Assembly: GCA_009773515.1 (NCBI GenBank)
Contig: WSXX01000008.1
Location: 1 to 64,000 of the forward strand
Reading direction: 5' to 3'
Source of the DNA: Bacteroidota bacterium
GTDB taxonomy: Bacteria > Bacteroidota > Bacteroidia > Bacteroidales > Lentimicrobiaceae
DNA length: 64,000 nucleotides
Shown here: positions 36,482 to 45,006 of the stretch, one piece after another
How the letters are laid out: each line of letters begins with the position of its first letter
Position numbering within the stretch: position 1 is the first letter of the stretch
The notes under the pieces: model-generated
What the model was told of the DNA's origin: nothing
Databases searched by the model: none
What the model saw: only the letters and a program-made list of their open reading frames with translations
Made by a program: the position numbers and the translations under genes

Positions 36482-37442
36482 AAACTTTGTCGATTAATTC
36501 GCGGTATTCTTTTTCGGCTTCGCTGTTTACGGTAATTCCTCCGCCACTTCTGAAAATCATTTTACCCTGCTGATTCTCAATAAACCTGATCATTACTGCT
36601 GAATCAAGTGAATTTCCATCAAAAATACCGCACACTCCGGTATAATAACCACGTGATCCGGTTTCTGTCTGCTGAATAATTTCAACAGTTTTTTGTTTGG
36701 GGGCGCCACTGATACTTCCGGCAGGCAAGAGTGTGAACAAAATATCGCCGAGTTGTGATTGCCAGTCAGCAGGCAGGTTGCCTGAAATTTCAGAACTTGC
36801 CTGCAACAAATTCCGCTGATTGGTTTTTATACTTTCAATATAGCGGAATCGCTTAACTCTGACCGCATCGGCCACCATACTCAGATCATTTCGTATCAGA
36901 TCAACAATGGTTCGGTGTTCGGCAAGTTCCTTGGAATCGTTCAGTAAAATATCCTCAGCCCCGGGAAGATTTGCGTCAATAGTGCCTTTCATCGGAAACG
37001 AAGAAATAATTCCATCATGGATGCGAATAAACGATTCAGGTGAGAACACGGTAAATTTATCTTTAAAAAGCAAACGATAGGGAGCCGTGCTCTGGTGAAA
37101 AATCTGTTCCAGGGTGCGATTGATTGAAATTTCAGTAGGAAAAGTAAGGTTGAGCAGGTATGAATTTCCGAAATTCAGTCCTTGCATCACATTTATCCAT
37201 GCTTTACGATAAGTCGCAAAATCAACAGGCGTTTTCACGAATTGCAGCGGAGGCAAATCCATAGAAACCTGGCGGGATGTGTTGGAAACCCCTCTGAAAT
37301 CAAAAAATATTCCCTGCTCAGCAGCTTCATTCAAATGAAAAACAACAGGAAACTCACATTCGAAATCAATTACAAACAGGAAAGGTATTCCTTGTTTCCC
37401 CATTTGGTTCATGAGTTCAAATTCAGGTTTCTTCTTGAACAT
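36465..37442 (-). CDS. pabB: aminodeoxychorismate synthase component I
   Basis: A 325-residue chorismate-binding enzyme that, with the PabA-like amidotransferase, aminates chorismate to aminodeoxychorismate. Blocks: FSPESFIRI, FPMKGTIDA (catalytic Lys in MKGT), IVDLIRNDLSMVA, GSISGAPKQKTVEII, and GGITVNSEAEKEYRE. It is shorter than E. coli PabB because the N-terminal part is reduced, as is common in Bacteroidota. It overlaps pabC by 17 nt. The pabA-like gene lies divergently across a MITE. Confidence 0.93.
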   Translation of the reverse strand: MFKKKPEFELMNQMGKQGIPFLFVIDFECEFPVVFHLNEAAEQGIFFDFRGVSNTSRQVSMDLPPLQFVKTPVDFATYRKAWINVMQGLNFGNSYLLNLTFPTEISINRTLEQIFHQSTAPYRLLFKDKFTVFSPESFIRIHDGIISSFPMKGTIDANLPGAEDILLNDSKELAEHRTIVDLIRNDLSMVADAVRVKRFRYIESIKTNQRNLLQASSEISGNLPADWQSQLGDILFTLLPAGSISGAPKQKTVEIIQQTETGSRGYYTGVCGIFDGNSLDSAVMIRFIENQQGKMIFRSGGGITVNSEAEKEYRELIDKVYVTAV

Positions 37443-37545
37443 AATGCCGGATTATTGAATGGCGAATTTACAAAAAACAGAAACGCTGCAGGATACAATG
37501 AACCTGATCAATAATATTAAAATGAAGAAATGGCAGATTATGTAT

Positions 37546-37859
37546 CAAAGTCGTTTAGTTAAGGAATATTGTCTTCGACTCCGCTCAGACTGACAGTCAT
37601 CCTGAGTTGGAACTCAAAAAAAAATTGAGCGTAATGCGGAGATGACAGTTAAATCAAGCGTTTAAGCACTTCGACTCCGCTCAGTGTGACATTCGTTTAT
37701 AGTGTACACTGCATCATCTTAATGCACTAATTATCAATTCTATACGATGTCCTCCTGAGCGAAGTCGAAGGATCGGACGAACAATCTGTCATTGGTAGCG
37801 GAGTCGAAGGTATTTGATTCTCTTATCTGGAAATTCGAAACCTTAACTAAACGACATTG
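37546..37859. mobile_element. intact MITE with 19-bp terminal repeats and 10-bp TSD
   Basis: This 314-bp non-coding element has terminal repeats CAAAGTCGTTTAGTTAAGG (37546-37564) and its complement at 37841-37859, differing by one base. It is flanked by a perfect 10-bp direct repeat GATTATGTAT (37536-37545 and 37860-37869), the target-site duplication. The interior repeats CTTCGACTCCGCTCAG-type blocks in both orientations. It has no transposase, so it must have moved by a related element in trans. Partial relatives flank the DUF6266 gene. It separates pabB from the divergent pabA-like gene. Confidence 0.88.
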
Positions 37860-37881
37860 GATTATGTATTGCAACATAGTT

Positions 37882-37889
37882 TAAATTTG
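37882..37889 (+). promoter_or_regulatory. -7 element of the pabA-like gene
   Basis: TAAATTTG fits TAnnTTTG and starts 23 nt after the MITE end. The last TTG of the MITE (37857-37859) lies 22 nt upstream of it, at the loose end of the acceptable spacing, so the insertion may have supplied or replaced the -33 region. Confidence 0.55.
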
Positions 37890-37903
37890 CGTGCTGTTTT
37901 GAT

Positions 37904-38473
37904 ATGAAAATACTTCTTCTCGATAATTACGACTCATTTACGTTCAACCTTTTGCAGTTGCTGCGCGAAGCTGGTGCTGAAAAGGTTGGAGTAATTGCCA
38001 ATGACAGGATAAGCATAAAAGAGGCATCAACTTATGATGCTATTGTAATATCACCCGGACCAGGATTGCCTGAAGAAGCCGGAATCACCTGCCAGTTAAT
38101 CAAAGAATTGGGGCCAAGCCACAAAATACTTGGTATTTGTCTTGGCATGCAGGCCATTGCAAGAGTTTACGGCGGCATATTATACCAACCCGGTCTTATT
38201 CTGCATGGCGAAACGATAAATGTATTTCCTTGTCAGCCTGTCGATTTATTGTTTGAAGGATTAAAATCAGACTTTGAAGCAGGCCTATATCACAGTTGGG
38301 CAGTTGATAAAAATCAGCTTCCCGGCGATCTGGAAATTACCGCCTTCGACAGCAGAAAAGTACCTATGGCTCTAAGCCACCTAAAGTTTAATGTACGGGG
38401 TGTTCAGTTTCATCCCGAGTCGATAATGACCCCTGACGGCCGGCAAATGATAAGTAACTGGTTGCATCACTAA
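37904..38473 (+). CDS. pabA: glutamine amidotransferase component II (PabA/TrpG)
   Basis: A 189-residue class I glutamine amidotransferase that supplies ammonia from glutamine to PabB (or to anthranilate synthase TrpE). N-terminal LLDNYDSFTFNLLQLL, the oxyanion and Cys motif ILGICLGMQAIA, and VQFHPESIMT with catalytic His and Glu are all complete. The neighbouring pabB-pabC genes make folate synthesis the likeliest role; a dual PabA/TrpG function cannot be excluded. Confidence 0.93.
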   Translation: MKILLLDNYDSFTFNLLQLLREAGAEKVGVIANDRISIKEASTYDAIVISPGPGLPEEAGITCQLIKELGPSHKILGICLGMQAIARVYGGILYQPGLILHGETINVFPCQPVDLLFEGLKSDFEAGLYHSWAVDKNQLPGDLEITAFDSRKVPMALSHLKFNVRGVQFHPESIMTPDGRQMISNWLHH

Positions 38474-38540
38474 TTGTTAACATCGTGTTAATTATCAACT
38501 TCCTGATCAAAAAAGTGAACACTTTTGCTTAAAAAGATGT

Positions 38541-38548
38541 TATTTTTG
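38541..38548 (+). promoter_or_regulatory. -7 element for the first BACON gene
   Basis: TATTTTTG lies 97 nt upstream of the ATG at 38645. No TTG at 17-21 nt. Confidence 0.45.
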
Positions 38549-38644
38549 TGGGATAAAAAAAGCCTGCCCAGAATTTTACAATGAACTTATCTCACATTTC
38601 GCATTGATCCCGATCAATGTATTGTTCATTTAAGTCCTAAAATC

Positions 38645-41524
38645 ATGAGAAAAAAAATACTTTTCTTCCTTGTTCTATTAATCCCCTTTTTTACTAACGC
38701 TCAGAATTTATTCAGGAGTGGCAGATTTCTGCATCATTCAACCGGCGGCAACATATGGGGACCCAACGGTTCTCAAACAAGCATTCCTCTTCAAATGGAG
38801 ATTTACAATACAAGCCATGGTTATACAGGTACCAACGCAGTATCTATGACCCGATGGTGGTGGCCTTCAGGAGGTAACAATGAATGGGAATACTGGCATC
38901 GCATTTTTGACAATGAGGTGCCAGGAGTAAGTATCACTCCGATTTTAAATTCCAATAAAATTGTAGTAATAAAATCGTGTTTCCCATCTTCAGAAATGGT
39001 TGGTTGGGGACAGCCTTCCGACACCCTTACTCCTACGCTGAAAACCAATTACAATCACAAATGGCATTGGAGAAGCATTGTAAATGTAATGGCGCAAAGG
39101 CCTCAAAACTTTTTTGTTATATGGACGAATGCTCCGCATGTTGCAGGTAACACCAATGCCAACGCTGCGGGCCTGGCCAAACAGTTTTGCGAATGGGCAA
39201 AAGACACCCTGGCAGTTGGTCTTGATCCGGTTATGGGAAGTTTCCCTCCCAATATTTATGTGTTTGATTATTTTTCAAAACTAACTGATGAGAACGGATT
39301 TCAGATGCTGCAATATGCAGTGAGTAACAACGACAGCCATCCGAATGCTCTTGCTACGGAGTTTGTTGCCCCTCAGTTTGTTACAGAAATATTTGATGCA
39401 GCAATTATTTACGAACAAGGCGGAGCTATTCTTTCGGTAAGTCCACAGAATCAAAATGTTACGGCTGCCGCTGGTACCACAAACTTTAATGTTGCCACCT
39501 CACTTGCCTGGACGGCTCAAAGCAATGCCGGCTGGTGCACAGTTACCTCGTCGGGAAGCGGGAGTGGCACATTGACTGCAACCTTTACCGAAAATACCTC
39601 AACAACTTCAAGAACTGCAACCATCACCATCTCAGCAAGCGGTGCACCTGACCAAACGGTCAATGTAATTCAGGCCGGAGCAACAGCAACTCTTTCGGTT
39701 AGTCCTCAGAATCAAAACGTAACGGCTGCAGCAGGTTCAACGAACTTTAATGTTACCACCACCCTTGCCTGGACAGCTCAAAGCAATGCCGGCTGGTGTA
39801 CAGTCACTCCATCGGGAAGTGGAAACGGAACATTGACTGCAACCTTTACAGAAAATACTTCAACAACCTCAAGAACTGCAACCATCAACATTTCGGCAAG
39901 CGGTGCTCCTGACCAAACGGTCAATGTAATTCAGGCAGGAGCAACAGCAACTCTTTCGGTTAGTCCTCAGAATCAAAACGTAACGGCTGCAGCAGGTTCA
40001 ACGAACTTTAATGTTACCACCACTCTGGCCTGGACAGCTCAAAGCAATGCCGGCTGGTGCACAGTTACGCCATCAGGCAGCGGCAACGGAACATTGACTG
40101 CCAGCTACTCCGAAAATACTTCAACATCTTCAAGAACTGCAATAATAACCATATCGGCAAGTGGTGCACCTGACCAAACAGTCAATGTAATTCAGGCCGG
40201 AGCAACAGCAATATTGTCAGTTAATCCTCAGGTTCAGAATGTGGGAGCAGTGCAAGGAAGCACAAACTTCAGCATCATCTCAAACACGAACTGGACTACG
40301 CAAAGCAACGCCGGATGGTGCACAGTTACTTCGTCGGGCAGTGGCAATGGAACATTAACTGCCAGTTTTACTGCAAACACCGCAACAACGCCTAGAACTG
40401 CAACCATAACAATATCTGCATCCGGCGCATCCAACCAAACTGTAAGTGTGGTTCAGGCAGGAGCGGCAGCAACACTTTCAGTCAGTCCTTCCTCTCAAAC
40501 GGTAAATGCGCCTGAAGGAAGCACCGGGTTTAATGTATTTTCCAACTCACAATGGAATGCATCAAGCGATTCAGAATGGTGTACAGTAACATCAGCGGGC
40601 AGTGGAAACGGAACTTTAACGGCCAGCTACGATGAGAATACAGGTACAGCATCACGAACAGCAACAATTACCATATCAGCCACCGGAACCGGAAGCCAGA
40701 CAGTGAGTCTGGAGCAGTTCGGCAGTGATGCTGCGCTGGCAGTTTCTCCCGAATATCAGAATGTTGGGAATGAGGCAGGCGAAACTTTCTTCGACATAAT
40801 ATCCAATACTTCCTGGACAGCCACTTCAAACGAATTATGGTGCAATGTTACCCCTTACGGAAACGGTAATTTTGAGATTACAGCCACCTATGAAGCCAAT
40901 GAAGAAGTTTACCCCAGATCGGCAAATATAACGATCAGCGCTGCCGGTGTTCCTGATCATGTGGCAACGGTAATTCAATCCGGAACAGAAGCTACGCTTT
41001 CTGTAAACCCATCATCTCAGCATGTTTCCGCATTGGAAGGCGAAGCTGTTTTTTCAGTGTCATCAAACTCAATATGGAGTGTAACAAGCAATGCTGAATG
41101 GTGCACTCCTACAGCTTCAGGCAGTGGAAATGGTGATATTGTTGCTCAATATGAGCCCAATGAATCCAATGATGACAGAACTGCCATCCTTACCATTTCA
41201 GCTTTCGGAACAGATGATGTTTTTGTTTCTCTTTTGCAGGAAGGACTCCTTACCGGAATTGATCCGACAGAGAATCATAAAACTTTCAAAATATTCCCGA
41301 ATCCCACCACAGGTCAGTTTATGGTTGAAGTTCCGGATCAACTGGGCGGAGAAACCGAAATTGAAGTACTTGATGCTCAAGGAAAAAAGACCAGCTTTAT
41401 TATCAGAAGCAAAACACCGGCCTCTTTTAATATTGATTTATCAGCTGCTACTCCCGGTATTTACTTTGTTCTGCTGAGGAACGGAAGTACAGAATTAAAA
41501 CAAAAGATTGTACTGAGAAGATAA
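38645..41524 (+). CDS. secreted protein with seven BACON domains and T9SS tail, copy 1
   Basis: A 959-residue exported protein. After a signal peptide (1-19, cleavage after TNAQ) comes a 240-residue N-domain with FLHHSTGGNIWG and a NNDSHPNALA motif near its end, suggestive of an SGNH-hydrolase-like fold (Ser in HHS, His in DSHPN); this is a tentative reading. Seven BACON repeats of 80-87 residues follow, each with a W-T-A-Q-S-N-A-G-W-C-type core. Repeats 1-3 are nearly identical at DNA level with a 261-bp period (39431, 39692, 39953), so recent duplication is likely. The end is a Por sorting domain (IFPNPTTGQFMVEV to the final KQKIVLRR). A paralog follows. Confidence 0.9.
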   Translation: MRKKILFFLVLLIPFFTNAQNLFRSGRFLHHSTGGNIWGPNGSQTSIPLQMEIYNTSHGYTGTNAVSMTRWWWPSGGNNEWEYWHRIFDNEVPGVSITPILNSNKIVVIKSCFPSSEMVGWGQPSDTLTPTLKTNYNHKWHWRSIVNVMAQRPQNFFVIWTNAPHVAGNTNANAAGLAKQFCEWAKDTLAVGLDPVMGSFPPNIYVFDYFSKLTDENGFQMLQYAVSNNDSHPNALATEFVAPQFVTEIFDAAIIYEQGGAILSVSPQNQNVTAAAGTTNFNVATSLAWTAQSNAGWCTVTSSGSGSGTLTATFTENTSTTSRTATITISASGAPDQTVNVIQAGATATLSVSPQNQNVTAAAGSTNFNVTTTLAWTAQSNAGWCTVTPSGSGNGTLTATFTENTSTTSRTATINISASGAPDQTVNVIQAGATATLSVSPQNQNVTAAAGSTNFNVTTTLAWTAQSNAGWCTVTPSGSGNGTLTASYSENTSTSSRTAIITISASGAPDQTVNVIQAGATAILSVNPQVQNVGAVQGSTNFSIISNTNWTTQSNAGWCTVTSSGSGNGTLTASFTANTATTPRTATITISASGASNQTVSVVQAGAAATLSVSPSSQTVNAPEGSTGFNVFSNSQWNASSDSEWCTVTSAGSGNGTLTASYDENTGTASRTATITISATGTGSQTVSLEQFGSDAALAVSPEYQNVGNEAGETFFDIISNTSWTATSNELWCNVTPYGNGNFEITATYEANEEVYPRSANITISAAGVPDHVATVIQSGTEATLSVNPSSQHVSALEGEAVFSVSSNSIWSVTSNAEWCTPTASGSGNGDIVAQYEPNESNDDRTAILTISAFGTDDVFVSLLQEGLLTGIDPTENHKTFKIFPNPTTGQFMVEVPDQLGGETEIEVLDAQGKKTSFIIRSKTPASFNIDLSAATPGIYFVLLRNGSTELKQKIVLRR

Positions 41525-41545
41525 CAAAACAATTTTCGGAAATAT

Positions 41546-41584
41546 AAACCGGTAACCGATCAAAGCATCGATTACCGGTTTTTT
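41546..41584 (+). terminator. intrinsic terminator of BACON gene 1
   Basis: AAACCGGTAA and TTACCGGTTT flank a hairpin (outer 10 bp plus inner CGAT pairing) followed by T6, 21 nt past the stop. Confidence 0.85.
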
Positions 41585-42007
41585 CTTTTAAATTCTTATG
41601 GTACGATGCGATCTGCAGGATGTGGGTAGCTGAATCTAACTGTGAGAAAATGAGATGCAGATGGGAACAACCGATTAATTTTTGAATTCAGCAATTTTTA
41701 ACCCAAGCTTTTCTATGCAGAATATACTTCATTAATGCCATCATATTTTTTTCTCCTGCTGCTTGAATAAATCCCTAGGGGCTGGGCTTGTTGACAAGAA
41801 CTCAGCTTATAAAAAACTTAGTATTGCATTGATATTATGTGAATTATGTAAACTTAACTTAAAGTTGTATAACAGTTTTGTTGCGCATCATACTTAATTT
41901 TATATGTCTTATCTGACTAAAAAAATCCCTCATTATCGGATGTTCGTACAAACCAGCAGTGCCTGGTTTGAATTCCTATGAATCCTCACATCTTAAATCA
42001 AAGTGTC
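41585..42007. other. intergenic region before BACON gene 2
   Basis: No gene or strong promoter seen. It is AT-rich; the predicted start of the next gene is the ATG at 42008. No repeat shared with other intergenic regions was noticed. Confidence 0.45.
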
Positions 42008-44884
42008 ATGAAAAAAAGTGTTTACCTACTTCTGTTTTTTATTTTCCCACTTCTCTGTTATTCGCAAACACTCTTCCGGAGTGGAAAGTTTCTTCATCAT
42101 TCAACGGGCCAGAATATCTGGGGCCCGAATGGTTCTTCTACAAGCATCCCTTTACAGATGCAGATTTACAATGCCGAAAACGGATATTCAGGTTCCGATG
42201 CAGTAACAATGGCCGAACAACAATGGCCACTTCATCCCTGGCAGAATGAATGGGAGCGATGGCACCGGATTTTTGATAATCAGGATCCACAAGCCAATAT
42301 TTTACCGATACTTGCAGCTAATAAAATTGTTGTTGTAAAATCATGTTTCCCTTCTTCTGAAATGATTGGTATTGGTCAGCCTGCTGACACCATTCTCTTT
42401 ACAGCTAAAACCTTATATAATTACAAATGGCACTGGCGCAATATAATAAATGTGATGAGGCAGCATCCCGAAAATTTCTTTGTTATATGGACAAATGCAC
42501 CTCATATTGCCGCAAATACCAACCCACAGGCAGCTATATTATCAAAGCAATTTGCGACCTGGGCAAAAGATACCCTTGCACAGGGCCTTGATCCTGAAAT
42601 GGGTGATTTCCCATCAAATGTGTATGTATTTAATTATTTTGCGAAACTTACAGATGCCAATGGCTACCAGCTTCCTCAATACGCCATAAGCAGTTCTGAC
42701 AGTCACCCGAATGGGGTTGCAACAGCGTTGATTGCCCCGCAGTTTGTCAATGAAATATTTGATGCTGCCATTGCCTATGAGCAGGGAGGTCCAATACTTT
42801 CTGTAGCACCCTTAAGCCGGAATGTAACATCTGCTGCCGGAGTAACTACTTTTTCTGTCAGTTGTAATACAGATTGGACAGCAAGCAGTAATGCAAGCTG
42901 GTGTACAATAACCTCTTCAGGAACCGGCAATGGAACCATTACAGCTAATTATTCAGCAAACACTGCAACAACTCCAAGAACTGCAACAATTACAGTTTCT
43001 GCTGATGGAGCCAGTAATCAAACAGTCACCGTTACTCAGGCAGGTTTCGCACCTGCAATCACCGTTACCCCTTCCAATCAAAATATAACGGCGCTTGCAG
43101 GTAGCACTTCATTTTCCGTTACATCCAATACAAACTGGACAGTGCAGGACAATGCATCCTGGTTAACTGCTACTTCTTCAGGAAGCGGCAACGGAACCAT
43201 AGCTGCGAATTACACAGCAAATACCGGAACAACTGCCAGAACAGCTACAATAACCATTTCAGCTGCAGGAGCTCCTAACCAGATAGTAACTGTAATACAG
43301 GCCGGACTTACACCGGCATTCACCGTTACCCCTTCCAATCAAAATGTAACGTCACTTCCGGGCAGCACTTCATTTTCAGTTACATCCAATACAAATTGGA
43401 CGGTTCTGGATAATGCATCCTGGTTAACTGCTACTTCGTCTGGTTCAGGAAATGGAACTATAACTGCAAATTACACAGCAAACACAGGATCATCAGTTAG
43501 AATGGCCACATTGACCGTAACTGCAACAGGAATTGGTAGTGTTACAATCACGGTAACTCAGGCTGCTGCAAATGCATCGTTAATACTGACCGTTTCTCCT
43601 TCCAATCAGAATGTAATATCAAATGCCGGGGAAACAAGTTTCACTGTAACTTCAAATACCAACTGGTCAGCTACAAGCAATGCCGGATGGTGCGTTGTAA
43701 CTTCTGCAGGATCTGGAAACGGAACGATAGAAGCAACTTATTCAGCAAACACGGGTTCATCATCAAGGATTGCAACAATTACAGTAACAGCATCGGGTTT
43801 GAATAGTGTACTTGTCACTGTAACTCAATCGGGCTCCTCAACTCCTGAACTGACAATAACACCACTTTCACAATCGGTTACCGGCGATGCAGGAACTACG
43901 GAGTTTGCAGTAACTTCCAACACAACCTGGACGGCTCAGAGCTATTCTTCATGGTGGTGTTCAGTTACACCATCAGGATCCGGAAACGGTACAATTATCG
44001 CCACTTATTCTATGAATCCGGGAACATCTCCACGAACTGCTACTATTAAAGTTTCAGGTGCAGGCGTGAGCAACCGGATTATTACGGTTACTCAGGCTGG
44101 TTCTTTGCCGTTTTTAACAGTAACCCCTTCTAATCAATACGTTACCGCAAACTCCGGAAGCAGAGTTTACTCTGTGAAATCAAACACAAGCTGGACAGCC
44201 CAAAGCAACAGCAATTGGTGTACAGTTACCCCGGGAGGAAACAGAAATGGTGTAATCAGTGCAAATTATACCGCGAATTCAGGCGCCACGAGAATTGCAA
44301 CAATTACAGTTTCAGCTACCGGAGTGAATAACAGGATTGTTACTTTAACGCAACTCGGAGCAGCCGGAAAACAAACGGATGTATTTGAAAACCTCTACTT
44401 CTCCAACCTTGCGGGAAATTATATATTTCCGCAAGGTCTGATTAATGATTACACTATAAAAAGCAGTGCCGGCTGGTGTAAAATAGTTACTTCTGATGCT
44501 GAAGACGTGATTATATCTTTTGAAGAAAACATACTGAATGTTGATCGAACAGCCTTGATTACGTTGTTTAAAGGAAATGCAGAACCAGTTACCTTCTCAA
44601 TAATTCAATCGGGAAGATTAACCAATCCCGTTTTTGATAACGAGATGAATGTTCAGATATTTCCAAACCCTTCAGAAGGTATCTTTAAATTATTAATTGT
44701 TAATGCTGATAAAAAAGACATTCAGGTAACAATTTCTGATATGCTCGGACGATCGGTTTACAGTAGAAACTTTTCAGGAGATGTTTCTGAAGATATAGAC
44801 CTTAAAAAAGAAGGATCAGGAATCTTTGTTGTGATGGTTTCCGCAAATAATTCATTTCAACGAAAAAGTATAATAATCCGGTAA
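42008..44884 (+). CDS. secreted protein with BACON domains and T9SS tail, copy 2
   Basis: A 958-residue paralog of the previous gene. Signal peptide 1-20 (LLCYSQ). The start at 42008 (MKKSVYLLLFF) is preferred to the upstream in-frame ATG at 41978, which would place ten polar residues before the signal. The N-domain aligns along its length (FLHHSTGQNIWGPNGSSTSI, SSSDSHPNGVA). Six BACON repeats follow with TVTPSNQNVTS...WTVLDNASWLTA-type cores, plus a seventh degenerate one lacking the W-T pair. It ends in a T9SS tail (IFPNPSEGIFKLLIV to QRKSIIIR). Substrate is unknown; BACON domains often bind carbohydrate or mucin. Confidence 0.9.
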   Translation: MKKSVYLLLFFIFPLLCYSQTLFRSGKFLHHSTGQNIWGPNGSSTSIPLQMQIYNAENGYSGSDAVTMAEQQWPLHPWQNEWERWHRIFDNQDPQANILPILAANKIVVVKSCFPSSEMIGIGQPADTILFTAKTLYNYKWHWRNIINVMRQHPENFFVIWTNAPHIAANTNPQAAILSKQFATWAKDTLAQGLDPEMGDFPSNVYVFNYFAKLTDANGYQLPQYAISSSDSHPNGVATALIAPQFVNEIFDAAIAYEQGGPILSVAPLSRNVTSAAGVTTFSVSCNTDWTASSNASWCTITSSGTGNGTITANYSANTATTPRTATITVSADGASNQTVTVTQAGFAPAITVTPSNQNITALAGSTSFSVTSNTNWTVQDNASWLTATSSGSGNGTIAANYTANTGTTARTATITISAAGAPNQIVTVIQAGLTPAFTVTPSNQNVTSLPGSTSFSVTSNTNWTVLDNASWLTATSSGSGNGTITANYTANTGSSVRMATLTVTATGIGSVTITVTQAAANASLILTVSPSNQNVISNAGETSFTVTSNTNWSATSNAGWCVVTSAGSGNGTIEATYSANTGSSSRIATITVTASGLNSVLVTVTQSGSSTPELTITPLSQSVTGDAGTTEFAVTSNTTWTAQSYSSWWCSVTPSGSGNGTIIATYSMNPGTSPRTATIKVSGAGVSNRIITVTQAGSLPFLTVTPSNQYVTANSGSRVYSVKSNTSWTAQSNSNWCTVTPGGNRNGVISANYTANSGATRIATITVSATGVNNRIVTLTQLGAAGKQTDVFENLYFSNLAGNYIFPQGLINDYTIKSSAGWCKIVTSDAEDVIISFEENILNVDRTALITLFKGNAEPVTFSIIQSGRLTNPVFDNEMNVQIFPNPSEGIFKLLIVNADKKDIQVTISDMLGRSVYSRNFSGDVSEDIDLKKEGSGIFVVMVSANNSFQRKSIIIR

Positions 44885-44895
44885 ACCCCAATCTG

Positions 44896-44930
44896 AAAAA
44901 GGCCAGTGCTCAGCGCATTGGTCTTTTTTT
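44896..44930 (+). terminator. intrinsic terminator of BACON gene 2
   Basis: AAAAAGGCCAGTGC pairs with GCGCATTGGTCTTTTT across TCA, with mismatches, followed by T7. Confidence 0.7.
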
Positions 44931-45006
44931 TATTGATAGGTTTTCTGATACGCGTGGCCGGATTTAGTAATTTAGCTGTTTATTCATTTCAGCCTGAATC
45001 CTGCAA

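Noticed and set aside
39428-41230. CRISPR or transposon-like repeat in the BACON gene
   Set aside because: The 261-bp repeats are in frame and encode BACON domains.
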